Source: Tachypleus tridentatus (lineage: Eukaryota > Arthropoda > Merostomata > Xiphosura > Limulidae). From it: a DNA stretch of 64,000 nucleotides. The position numbers were made by a program, and so were the translations under genes. Position 1 is the stretch's first letter, and each line of letters starts with the position of its first letter. The DNA is taken from assembly GCF_004210375.1 (NCBI RefSeq), contig NC_134831.1, positions 46,720,035 through 46,784,034 of the forward strand, given 5' to 3'. Positions 1-12,200 of this stretch are shown piece by piece. The notes beneath the pieces were generated by a model. That model did no database searches, was not told the DNA's origin, and worked only from the letters and a program-made list of their open reading frames with translations.

Positions 1-63
1 CCACTCTTAAAGACGATTGCGTGAAATACGATACTAATTCAGAATTTCTTTTTTCTCAATTAG

Positions 64-297
64 ATCATTTGTCATCAAAGAAACCCGAAGTATCAAATAG
101 TTCTTCAACATACATCTCCGACCCGACTAGAGTCACAGACAGTCCGTTCTCAACTACCAGATCAGAAAATACATTTCAACCATCCAAGAACAGAACGGAA
201 GTAGTAATTTCTTCAAGAGACGAAAATGTTTTTAACACCACAATGCCAGTTGCTGATGATAATAGAACCATAGAACAAGAATCAACTTCACATAGAA
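64..297 (+). CDS. Exon A1, Ser/Thr-rich linker
   Basis: The exon lies between a polypyrimidine tract ending ATTAG and an AA|GTAAGT donor. It has 234 nt and is phase 1-1. The peptide is rich in Ser, Thr and Asn with sequons NSS, NRT, NTT and NRT and no cysteine, typical of an extended glycosylated spacer. It carries the DENV variant shared with A3. Confidence 0.75.
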
Positions 298-3200
298 GTA
301 AGTATGACACAATTAAACATTCAAACGTTCGGAACAACTTTGCGTTTTATAGTAATTGGCTACTATTAACAAATCTGAAATTTCATCGCGGTTTACGTAT
401 ATCTAAAAACATGATGGAGTTTTTTTTATATAGCAAATGTATTCATGACTCCACAAAAAGTAAAATTATATTGGAAAGTCTTTACATTTAGAGATGTGAG
501 TATGTTTTATTTATTTTTATTTTACCCTTTTAAGGTATCAGAACGACAACAATCGATCCATCCAAAGTGTGTCCTCCTCAAAACGGCAAATTTCCAGTTT
601 TTCTTCCTCATACTGAAAACTGCTCGTTGTACTATGTTTGTGATCATGGAATACCAAAATTAATGCGTTGCCCAGCTCCCCTTCACTTCAACCGAGAGCT
701 GAACGTATGTGACTATGAGTGGAGAGCTGGCTGTTCTACGAATGGTGAGCTTTAGGCCTTCTCTTCCTTTCCAGATCTTTTTCTTGGAAATTGAGGATCC
801 TGAGACAATTTTAACAAAACAGCAGAAGCTACTTTTCATTTGTTATCGTAAAGAACCCGATAAAAACATTTAAATTAAAAGAAACAATCAAAAAACGCGA
901 AACACGTTGATTTCACATAGTTTCTTTGAACCGTTTACAGTAATGCTAACCGCCGCTAGTACAGCGGTAAGTCTACGGACTTACAACTCTAAAATCAAGG
1001 GCTCCATTTTCCTCGGTGAGCTCAGCCGATAGCCCGATGTGGCTTTGCTATAACAAAACACACACACACACTAATTCTGTTCATAGCCTTACCCAACAAT
1101 GTATAATATATCTACACATTCACCCCAAAATATATTGAATTTCTATTCTTCCAACATACTCTATAAAATATCACACTATCTACAAAAACGGAATTTAAAA
1201 ATACTTTCTTATTCGTCAATGAAACTTTAAGGTTATTTTCTGACATATTTTTGTCGACAATGAATAAGTAAAACATAATGTTAATTTACATGAATTTTTT
1301 CAATATTAAATCACAAAAGAATGAATAAAAATATTCGAACACAAAAATCTCTCACAGAATAAAAAACAGAAAGGCCTGGATATCAATTATCAATTTATAA
1401 TTAACATGGAACTAAAATCGAAATGAATTGACAGTTTATTTTAAATAACATAAAATTAATGACACGTCAACTGCAGGTGTACGTGCTAAGAGTCAGTTTC
1501 AGCAACAAAGAACGTTGAAGAAAACATGGGAAAACATGTGACTACACCAAACAATTTTCAAGTGTTTTTTAGATCACAATAAAATCTCGTAGAACCTTTT
1601 CAATTGTTACAAGAACAAATTAATATGAAAACAATCTAAGAGTTCATTCGATCTTTCCATATGTCACGTTTTAAAACTGTCTTTATTTATCTGTTGACAC
1701 AAATGTTCTAAGCATCAATGTTACGCAAATACTTATACAATTATTTTAAAAGTATATATATTATCCTAACGTGCAATACATCGAAACGTCTTTTCGAAAA
1801 CAATATCTCATATTTTTAGAAAATTCAAAGTGTTATATAATATCGGTTATCGTATGAGTATGGTTTTGAGATGTCTTTTACGTACAGAGTAATCCTTCAC
1901 ACATATATATGCAGTACTGTCAAAAATATTCAACCTTAATGCCACGTCTTCCGAATTATTCCTTCGGCAAGATGTTTAACATAGCAAGGTAAGCGCGAAG
2001 TGTAAATCAGTGACAAATAAAAAAATCAAATAAGAGATCACCTTACGTTTATTGTTTTAAATATTCGTTCGATAACGTTACAAAACAATTTAATTAAGCG
2101 TGTCTAAGACACACCACTCTTAAAGACGATTGCGTGAAATACGATACTAATTCAGAATTTCTTTTCTCAATTAGATCATTTGTCATCAAAGAAACCCGAA
2201 GTATCAAATAGTTCTTCAACATACATCTCCGACCCGACTAGAGTCACAGACAGTCCGTTCTCAACTACCAGATCAGAAAATACATTTCAACCATCCAAGA
2301 ACAGAACGGAAGTAGTAATTTCTTCAAGAGACGAAGATGTTTTTAACACCACAATGCCAGTTGCTGATGATAATAGAACCATAGAACAAGAATCAACTTC
2401 ACATAGAAGTAAGTATGACACAATTAAACATTCAAACGTTCGGAACAACTTTGCGTTTTATAGTAATTGGCTACTATTAACAAATCTGAAATTTCATCGC
2501 GGTTTACGTATATCTAAAACATGATGGAGTTTTTTTTATATAGCAAATCTATTCATGACTCCACAAAAAGTAAAATTATATTGGAAAGTCTTTACATTTA
2601 GAGATGTGAGTATGTTTTATTTATTTTTATTTTACCCTTTTAAGGTATCAGAACGACAACAATCTATCCATCCAAAGTGTGTCCTCCTCAAAACGGCAAA
2701 TTTCCAGTTTTTCTTCCTCATACTGAAAACTGCTCGTTGTACTATGTTTGTGATCATGGAATACCAAAATTAATGCGTTGCCCAGCTCCCCTTCACTTCA
2801 ACCGAGAGCTGAACGTATGTGACTATGAGTGGAGAGCTGGCTGTTCTACGAATGGTGAGCTTTAGGCCTTCTCTTCCTTTCCAGATCTTTTTCTTGGAAA
2901 TTGAGGATCCTGAGACAATTTTAACAAAAACAGCAGAAGCTACTTTTCATTTGTTATCGTAAAGAACCCGATAAAAACATTTAAATTAAAAGAAACAATC
3001 AAAAACGCGAAACACGTTGATTTCACATAGTTTCTTTGAACCGTTTACAGTAATAATCAGTGAGACCCTAACCCGACTATAGAAATTCCCAGTAACCAGT
3101 TAGCAACCCTCATAGAATTCACCACGATAAAGACAAACTTCATGTTCAACAACCAAAACTATATACAAACAAATGGCCTAAGCATGGGCAACCCAGTATC

Positions 3201-6200
3201 ACCAGTTCTAGCCAATATTTTTATGACACAAGTTGAAACACATGCAATTAACACAGCATTACATCCACCATTATATTGGTACAGATATGTAGATGACACG
3301 GTTGCGGGATTCAAATTTACAGAACACATACTTAATTTTTTCAATCACATTAACTCTATACATCCCAACATCAACTTCACATGTGAACAGGAAGAAAACA
3401 AACAAATATCATTTCTTAACCTCAAAATTACAAGAACTGATACACAATTTCAAACAGAAATCCACCGAAAAATCACCCATACTGGACTATACATTCCTTG
3501 GGACTCAGCACATGAAACAAAACAAAAACTCAACATACTAAGAAACCAAATAAACACAGCCATAAAACTATGCTCACCAGATAAAATTAACCATGAATTA
3601 GACAAAATAAAACAATACTTCACCAACATCAATAAGTTTCCTCCACAAACCGTAGAAAACATTATACGCACACACCTAGACAGAAAGCAAAATCAACCAA
3701 CTAAAGTAAATACAGCTCACGAATCAAAACCACGAAACCACATACTGCTGTATACCATATATTCCTGACATCAGCAAACAAATAACCAACATTTGGCAAA
3801 ATTAGTAACAAAATATGACATTCAATTAATACTAAATTTATTCAAAAACCCGGCACAAAACTGAGGTCTATACTATGTAAAAACTACACTGACAAACACC
3901 ACACCAACATTATTTATAAAATACAATGTGATAACTGCCACGACTTCTATATTGGAGAAACAAGTAGAAAAATGGAAACCAGATTCAAAGAACATAAAAA
4001 GTCACCTTCACACGTTTTCGAACACTGCAAGTCAAATAAACACAACATAACCATAGAAAACACTCAAATACTAAATAAAGAAACAAACATAAACAAACGC
4101 AAAATTAAAGAAGCCTTACTTATACAACAACTTAAACCCATAATAAACCAATATAAAGGAACGCCTTTATACCTATATTAATAAAATAAATAAAATTATA
4201 TATTCAAACATCTAATACCGCCCTCTATATTTCGACACACAGTTACACAACCCCTTTCAAACATGTGGTGAGCATCCGGTCAGTTACCTCTTTCTTTGTG
4301 AACCTGACGATGACCGAAGAAGGTCGAAACGTTGTTCGCTCTTCTATGTAAAAGTGTTTTCTCAGCCAAAACGAGCCGTTTTTGCATATAAATTTCGTTT
4401 ACAGTGATGCTAACCGCCGCTCGTACAGCGGTAAGTCTACGGACTTACAACTCTAAAATCAAGGGCTCAATTTTCCTCGGTGAGCTCAGCCGATAGCCCG
4501 ATGTGGCTTTGCTATAACAAAACACACACACACACTAATTCTGTTCATAGCCTTACCCAACAATGTATAATATATCTACACATTCACCCCAAAATATATT
4601 GAATTTCTATTCTTCCAACATACTCTATAAAATATCACACTATCCACAAAAACGGAATTTAAAAATACTTTCTTATTCGTCAATGAAACTTTAAGGTTAT
4701 TTTCTGACATATTTTTGTCGACAATGAATAAGTAAAACATAATGTTAATTTACATGAATTTTTTCAATATTAAATCACAAAAGAATGAATAAAAATATTC
4801 GAACACAAAAATCTCTCACAGAATAAAAAACAGAAAGGCCTGGATATCAATTATCAATTTATAATTAACATGGAACTAAAATCGAAATGAATTGACAGTT
4901 TATATTAAATAACATAAAATTAATGACACATCAACTGCAGGTGTACGTGCTAAGAGTCAGTTTCAGCAACAAAGAACGTTGAAGAAAACATAGGAAAACA
5001 TGTGACTACACCAAACAATTTTCAAGTGTTTTTTTAGATCACAGGAAAATCTCGTAGAACTTCTACAATTCTTACAAGAAGAAATTAATTTGAAAACAAT
5101 CTAAGAGTTCATTCGATCTTTCCATATGTCACGTTTTAAAACTGTCTTTATTTATCTGTTGACACAAATGTTCTAAGCATCAATGTTACGCAAATACTTA
5201 TACAATTATTTTAAAAGTATATATATTATCCTAACGTGCAATACATCGAAACGTCTTTTCGAAAACAATATCTGATATTTTTAGAAAATTCAAAGTGTTA
5301 TATAATATCGGTTATCATATGAGTATGGTTTTGAGATGTCTTTTACGTACAGAGTAATCCTTCACACATATATATGCAGTACTGTCAAAAATATTCAACC
5401 TTAATGCCACGTCTTCCGAATTATTCCTTCGGCAAGATGTTTAACATAGCAAGGTAAGCGCGAAGTGTAAATCAGTGACAAATAAAAAAATCAAATAAGA
5501 GATCACCTTACGTTTATTGTTTTAAATATTCGTTCGATAACGTTACAAAACAATTTAATTAAGCGTGTCTAAGACACACCACTCTTAAAGACGATTGCGT
5601 GAAATACGATACTAATTCAGAATTTCTTTTTCTCAATTAGATCATTTGTCATCAAAGAAACCCGAAGTATCAAATAGTTCTTCAACATACATCTCCGACC
5701 CGACTAGAGTCACAGACAGTCCGTTCTCAACTACCAGAACAGAAAATACATTTCAACCATCCAAGAACAGAACGGAAGTAGTAATTTCTTCAAGAGACGA
5801 AAATGTTTTTAACACCACAATGCCAGTTGCTGATGATAATAGAACCATAGAACAAGAATCAACTTCACATAGAAGTAAGTATGACACAATTAAACATTCA
5901 AACGTTCGGAACAACTTTGCGTTTTATAGTAATTGGCTACTATTAACAAATCTGAAATTTCATCGCGGTTTACGTATATCTAAAAACATGATGGAGTTTT
6001 TTTTATATAGCAAATGTATTCATGACTCCACAAAAAGTAAAATTATATTGGAAAGTCTTTACATTTAGAGATGTGAGTATGTTTTATTTATTTTATTTTA
6101 CCCTTTTAAGGTATCAGAACGACAACAATCGATCCATCCAAAGTGTGTCCTCCTCAAAACGGCAAATTTCCAGTTTTTCTTCCTCATACTGAAAACTGCT

Positions 6201-9200
6201 CGTTGTACTATGTTTGTGATCATGGAATACCAAAATTAATGCGTTGCCCAGCTCCCCTTCACTTCAACCGAGAGCTGAACGTATGTGACTATGAGTGGAG
6301 AGCTGGCTGTTCTACGAATGGTGAGCTTTAGGCCTTCTCTTCCTTTCCAGATCTTTTCTTGGAAATTGAGGATCCTGAGACAATTTTAACAAAACAGCAG
6401 AAGCTACTTTTCATTTGTTATCGTAAAGAACCCGATAAAACATTTAAATTAAAAGAAACAATCAAAAAACGCGAAACACGTTGATTTCACATAGTTTCTT
6501 TGAACCGTTTACAGTAATGCTAACCGCCGCTAGTACAGCGGTAAGTCTACGGACTTACAACTCTAAAATCAAGGGCTCCATTTTCCTCGGTGAGCTCAGC
6601 CGATAGCCCGATGTGGCTTTGCTATAACAAAACACACACACACACTAATTCTGTTCATAGCCTTACCCAACAATGTATAATATATCTACACATTCACCCC
6701 AAAATATATTGAATTTCTATTCTTCCAACATACTCTATAAAATATCACACTATCTACAAAACGGAATTTAAAAATACTTTCTTATTCGTCAATGAAACTT
6801 TAAGGTTATTTTCTGACATATTTTTGTCGACAATGAATAAGTAAAACATAATGTTAATTTACATGAATTTTTCAATATTAAATCACAAAAGAATGAATAA
6901 AAATATTCGAACACAAAAATCTCTCACAGAATAAAAAAAAAGAAAGGCCTGGATATCAATTATCAATTTATAATTAACATGGAACTAAAATCGAAATGAA
7001 TTGACAGTTTATTTTAAATAACATAAAATTAATGACACGTCAACTGCAGGTGTACGTGCTAAGAGTCAGTTTCAGCAACAAAGAACGTTGAAGAAAACAT
7101 GGGAAAACATGTGACTACACCAAACAATTTTCAAGTGTTTTTTAGATCACAATAAAATCTCGTAGAACCTTTTCAATTGTTACAAGAACAAATTAATATG
7201 AAAACAATCTAAGAGTTCATTCGATCTTTCCATATGTCACGTTTTAAAACTGTCTTTATTTATCTGTTGACACAAATGTTCTAAGCATCAATGTTACGCA
7301 AATACTTATACAATTATTTTAAAAAGTATATATATTATCCTAACGTGCAATACATCGAAACGTCTTTTCGAAAACAATATCTCATATTTTTAGAAAATTC
7401 AAAGTGTTATATAATATCGGTTATCGTATGAGTATGGTTTTGAGATGTCTTTTACGTACAGAGTAATCCTTCACACATATATATGCAGTACTGTCAAAAA
7501 TATTCAACCTTAATGCCACGTCTTCCGAATTATTCCTTCGGCAAGATGTTTAACATAGCAAGGTAAGCGCGAAGTGTAAATCAGTGACAAATAAAAAATC
7601 AAATAAGAGATCACCTTACGTTTATTGTTTTAAATATTCGTTCGATAACGTTACAAAACAATTTAATTAAGCGTGTCTAAGACACACCACTCTTAAAGAC
7701 GATTGCGTGAAATACGATACTAATTCAGAATTTCTTTTCTCAATTAGATCATTTGTCATCAAAGAAACCCGAAGTATCAAATAGTTCTTCAACATACATC
7801 TCCGACCCGACTAGAGTCACAGACAGTCCGTTCTCAACTACCAGATCAGAAAATACATTTCAACCATCCAAGAACAGAACGGAAGTAGTAATTTCTTCAA
7901 GAGACGAAGATGTTTTTAACACCACAATGCCAGTTGCTGATGATAATAGAACCATAGAACAAGAATCAACTTCACATAGAAGTAAGTATGACACAATTAA
8001 ACATTCAAACGTTCGGAACAACTTTGCGTTTTATAGTAATTGGCTACTATTAACAAATCTGAAATTTCATCGCGGTTTACGTATATCTAAAAACATGATG
8101 GAGTTTTTTTTATATAGCAAATCTATTCATGACTTCACAAAAAGTAAAATTATATTGGAAAGTCTTTACATTTAGAGATGTGAGTATGTTTTATTTATTT
8201 TTATTTTACCCTTTTAAGGTATCAGAACGACAACAATCGATCCATCCAAAGTGTGTCCTCCTCAAAACGGCAAATTTCCAGTTTTTCTTCCTCATACTGA
8301 AAACTGCTCGTTGTACTATGTTTGTGATCATGGAATACCAAAATTAATGCGTTGCCCAGCTCCCCTTCACTTCAACCGAGAGCTGAACGTATGTGACTAT
8401 GAGTGGAGAGCTGGCTGTTCTATGAATGGTGAGCTTTAGGCCTTCTCTTCCTTTCCAGATCTTTTTCTTGGAAATTGAGGATCCTGAGACAATTTTAACA
8501 AAAACAGCACAAGCTACTTTTCATTTGTTATCGTAAAGAACCCGATAAAAACATTTAAATTAAAAGAAACAATCAAAAAACGCGAAACACGTTGATTTCA
8601 CATAGTTTCTTTGAACCGTTTACAGTAATGCTAACCGCCGCTAATACAGCGGTAAGTCTACGGACTTACAACTCTAAAATCAAGGGCTCCATTTTCCTCG
8701 GTGGGCTCAGCCGATAGCCCGATGTGGCTTTGCTATAACAAAACACACACGCACAGTAATTCTGTTCATAGCCTTACCCAACAATGTATAATATATCTAC
8801 ACATTCACCCCAAAATATATTGAATTTCTATTTTTCCAACATACTCTATAAAATATCACACTATCTACAAAAACGGAATTTAAAAATACTTTCTTATTCG
8901 TCAATGAAACTTTAAGGTTATTTTCTCTCATATTTTTGTCGACAATGAATAAGTAAAACATAATGTTAATTTACATGAATTTTTTCAATATTAAATCACA
9001 AAAGAATGAATAAAAAATATTCGAATACAAAAATCTCTCACAGAATAAAAAACAGAAAGGCCTGGATATCAATTATCAATTTATAATTAACATGGAACTA
9101 AAATCGAAATGAATTGACAGTTTATTTTAAATAACATAAAATTAATGACACATCAACTGCAGGTGTACGTGCTAAGAGTCAGTTTCAGCAACAAAGAACG

Positions 9201-12200
9201 TTGAAGAAAACATAGGAAAACATGTGACTACACCAAACAATTTTCAAGTGTTTTTTAGATCACAGGAAAATCTCGAAGAACTTCTACAATTCTTACAAGA
9301 ACAAATTAATATGATAACAATCTAAGAGTTCATTCGATCTTTCCATATGTCACGTTTTAAAACTGTCTTTATTTATCTGTTGACACAAATGTTCTAAGCA
9401 TCAATGTTACGCAAATACTTATACAATTATTTTAAAAATTATATATATTATCCTAACGTGGAATACATCGAAACGTCTTTTCGAAAACAATATCTCATAT
9501 TTTTAGAAAATTCAAAGTGTTATATAATATCGGTTATCGTATGAGTATGGTTTTGAGATGTCTTTTACGTACAGAGTAATCCTTCACACATATATATGCA
9601 GTACTGTCAAAAATATTCAACCTTAATGCCACGTCTTCCGAATTATTCCTTCGGCAAGATGTTTAACATAGCAAGGTAAGCGCGAAGTGTAAAATAGTGA
9701 CAAATAGGAAAATCAAATAAGAGATCATCTTACGTTTATTGTTTTAAATATTCGTTCGATAACGTTACAAAACAATTTAATTAAGCGTGTCTAAGACACA
9801 CCACTCTTAAAGACGATTGCGTGAAATACGATACTAATTCAGAATTTCTTTTCCTCAATTAGGTCATTTGTCATCAAAGAAACCCGAAGTATCAAATAGT
9901 TCTTCAACATACATCTTCGACCCGACTAGAGTCACAGACAGTCCGTTCTCAACTACCAGATCAGAAAATACATTTCAACCATCCAAGAACAGAACTGAAG
10001 TAGTAATTTCTTCAAGAGACCAAGATGTTTTTAACACCACAATGCCAGTTGGTGATGATAATAGAACCATAGAACAAGAATCAACTTCACATAGAAGTAA
10101 GTATGAGACAATTAAACATTCAAACGTTTGGAACAACTTTGCGTTTTATAGTAATTGGCTACTATTAACAAATCTGAAATTTCATCGCGGTTTACGTATA
10201 TCTAAAAACATGATGGAGTTTTTTTTTATATAGCAAATGTATTCATGACTCCACAAAAAGTAAAATTATATTGGAAAGTCTTTACATTTAGAGATGTGAG
10301 TATGTTTTATTTATTTTTATTTTACCCTTTTAAGGTATCAGAACGACAACAATCGATCCATCCAAAGTGTGTCCTCCTCAAAACGGCAAATTTCCAGTTT
10401 TTCTTCCTCATACTGAAAACTGCTCGTTGTACTATGTTTGTGATCATGGAATACCAAAATTAATGCGTTGCCCAGCTCCCCTTCACTTCAACCGAGAGCT
10501 GAACGTATGTGACTATGAGTGGAGAGCTGGCTGTTCTACGAATGGTGAGCTTTAGGCCTTCTCTTCCTTTCCAGATCTTTTTCTTGGAAATTGAGGATCC
10601 TGAGACAATTTTAACAAAAACAGCAGAAGCTACTTTTCATTTGTTATCGTAAAGAACCCGATAAAAACATTTAAATTAAAAGAAACAATCAAAAAACGCG
10701 AAACACGTTGATTTCACATAGTTTCTTTGAACCGTTTACAGTAATGCTAACCGCCGCTAGTACAGCGGTAAGTCTACGGACTTACAACTCTAAAATCAAG
10801 GGCTCCATTTTCCTCGGTGGGCTCAGCCGATAGCCCGATGTGGCTTTGCTATAACAAAACACACACACACAGTAATTCTGTTCATAGCCTTACCCAACAA
10901 TGTATAATATATCTACACATTCACCCCAAAATATATTGAATTTCTATTTTTCCAACATACTCTATAAAATATCACACTATCTACAAAAACGGAATTTAAA
11001 AATACTTTCTTATTCGTCAATGAAACTTTAAGGTTATTTTCTGACATATTTTTGTCGACAATGAATAAGTAAAACATAATGTTAATTTACATGAATTTTT
11101 TCAATATTAACTCACAAAAGAATGAATAAAAAATATTCGAACACGAAAATCTCTCACAGAATAAAAAACAGAAAGGCCTGGATATCAATTATCAATTTAT
11201 AATTAACATGGAACTAAAATCGAAATGAATTGACAGTTTATTTTAAATAACATAAAATTAATGACACATCAACTGCAGGTGCACGTGCTAAGAGTCAGTT
11301 TCAGCAACAAAGAACGTTGAAGAAAACACACGGAAAACATGTGACTACACCAAACAATTTTCAAGTGCTTTTTAGATCACAGGAAAATCTCGAAGAACTT
11401 CTACAATTCTTACAAGAACAAATTAATATGAAAACAATCTAAGAGTTCATTCGATCTTTCCATATGTCACGTTTTAAAACTGTCTTTATTTATCTGTTGA
11501 CACAAATGTTCTAAGCATCAATGTTACGCAAATACTTATACAATTATTTTAAAAATTATATATATTAAACTAACGTGCAATACATCGAAACGTCTTTTCG
11601 AAAACAATATCTCATATTTTTAGAAAATTCAAAGTGTTATATAATATCGGTTATCGTATGAGTATGGTTTTGAGATGTCTTTTACGTACAGAGTAATCCT
11701 TCACACATATATATGCAGTACTGTCAGAAATATTCAACATTAATGCCACGTCTTCCGAATTATTCCTTCGGCAAGATGTTTAACATAGCAAAGGTAAGCG
11801 CGAAGTGTAAATCAGTGACAAATAGGAAAATCAAATAAGAGATCACCGTACGTTTATTGTTTTAAATATTCGTTCGATAACGTTACAAAACAATTTAATT
11901 AAGCGTGTCTAAGACACACCACTCTTAAAGACGATTGCGTGAAATACGATACTAATTCAGAATTTCTTTTCCTCAATTAGGTCATTTGTCATCAAAGAAA
12001 CCCGAAGTATCAAATAGTTCTTCAACATACATCTCCGACCCGACTAGAGTCACAGACAGTCCGTTCTCAACTACCAGATCAGAAAATACATTTCAACCAT
12101 CCAAGAACAGAACTGAAGTAGTAATTTCTTCAAGAGACCAAGATGTTTTTAACACCACAATGCCAGTTGGTGATGATAATAGAACCATAGAACAAGAATC

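Larger units (their letters stand above)
1..2113 (+). repeat. Array unit 1 (2113 bp)
   Basis: First unit, counted from the CCACTCTTAAAG motif. It contains A1, B1, the family-B SINE and about 1 kb of intron. The unit shares GGGAAAACATG and ATAAAATCTCG variants with unit 3. The array very likely continues to the left of the window. Confidence 0.9.
3055..4395 (+). mobile_element. 5'-truncated Penelope-like element with GIY-YIG endonuclease remnant
   Basis: A ~1.34-kb insertion in the intron after exon B2. It holds the C-terminal part of a reverse transcriptase, then a GIY-YIG endonuclease region, then a 3' tail with a hammerhead-like motif. This order is that of Penelope-like retroelements. It is flanked by near-identical 13-bp direct repeats, CGTTTACAGTAAT (3042-3054) and CGTTTACAGTGAT (4396-4408), the likely target-site duplication. 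The corresponding site is empty in units 1, 3, 4 and 5. It is same-sense with the host gene and would be spliced out. Confidence 0.88.
2114..5578 (+). repeat. Array unit 2 (3465 bp, with insertion)
   Basis: The unit is about 2.11 kb plus a ~1.35-kb Penelope-like insertion in the intron after B2. Downstream variants (TAGGAAAACATG, CAGGAAAATCTCG) match unit 4 rather than unit 1 or 3. Confidence 0.9.
5579..7686 (+). repeat. Array unit 3 (2108 bp)
   Basis: Near-identical to unit 1 across exons and intron, including its private intron variants. Confidence 0.9.
7687..9800 (+). repeat. Array unit 4 (2114 bp)
   Basis: Closest to unit 2, but lacks the Penelope-like insertion. Confidence 0.9.
9801..11918 (+). 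repeat. Array unit 5 (2118 bp)
   Basis: Shares its exon A variants with unit 6 and most intron variants with units 2 and 4. It retains the family-B SINE. Confidence 0.9.

Noticed and set aside
21-491. Single 156-codon open frame covering exon A and the following intron
   Set aside because: The conserved GTAAGT donor at 298 and the phase match with exon B show that only 64-297 is exon; the rest is open by chance.
445-663. Repeated 72-codon open frames starting in the A-B intron of most units (e.g. 445-663, 2555-2773, 8129-8347)
   Set aside because: They read through the intron and exon B in the wrong frame; the CBM14 frame with good splice sites explains the sequence better.
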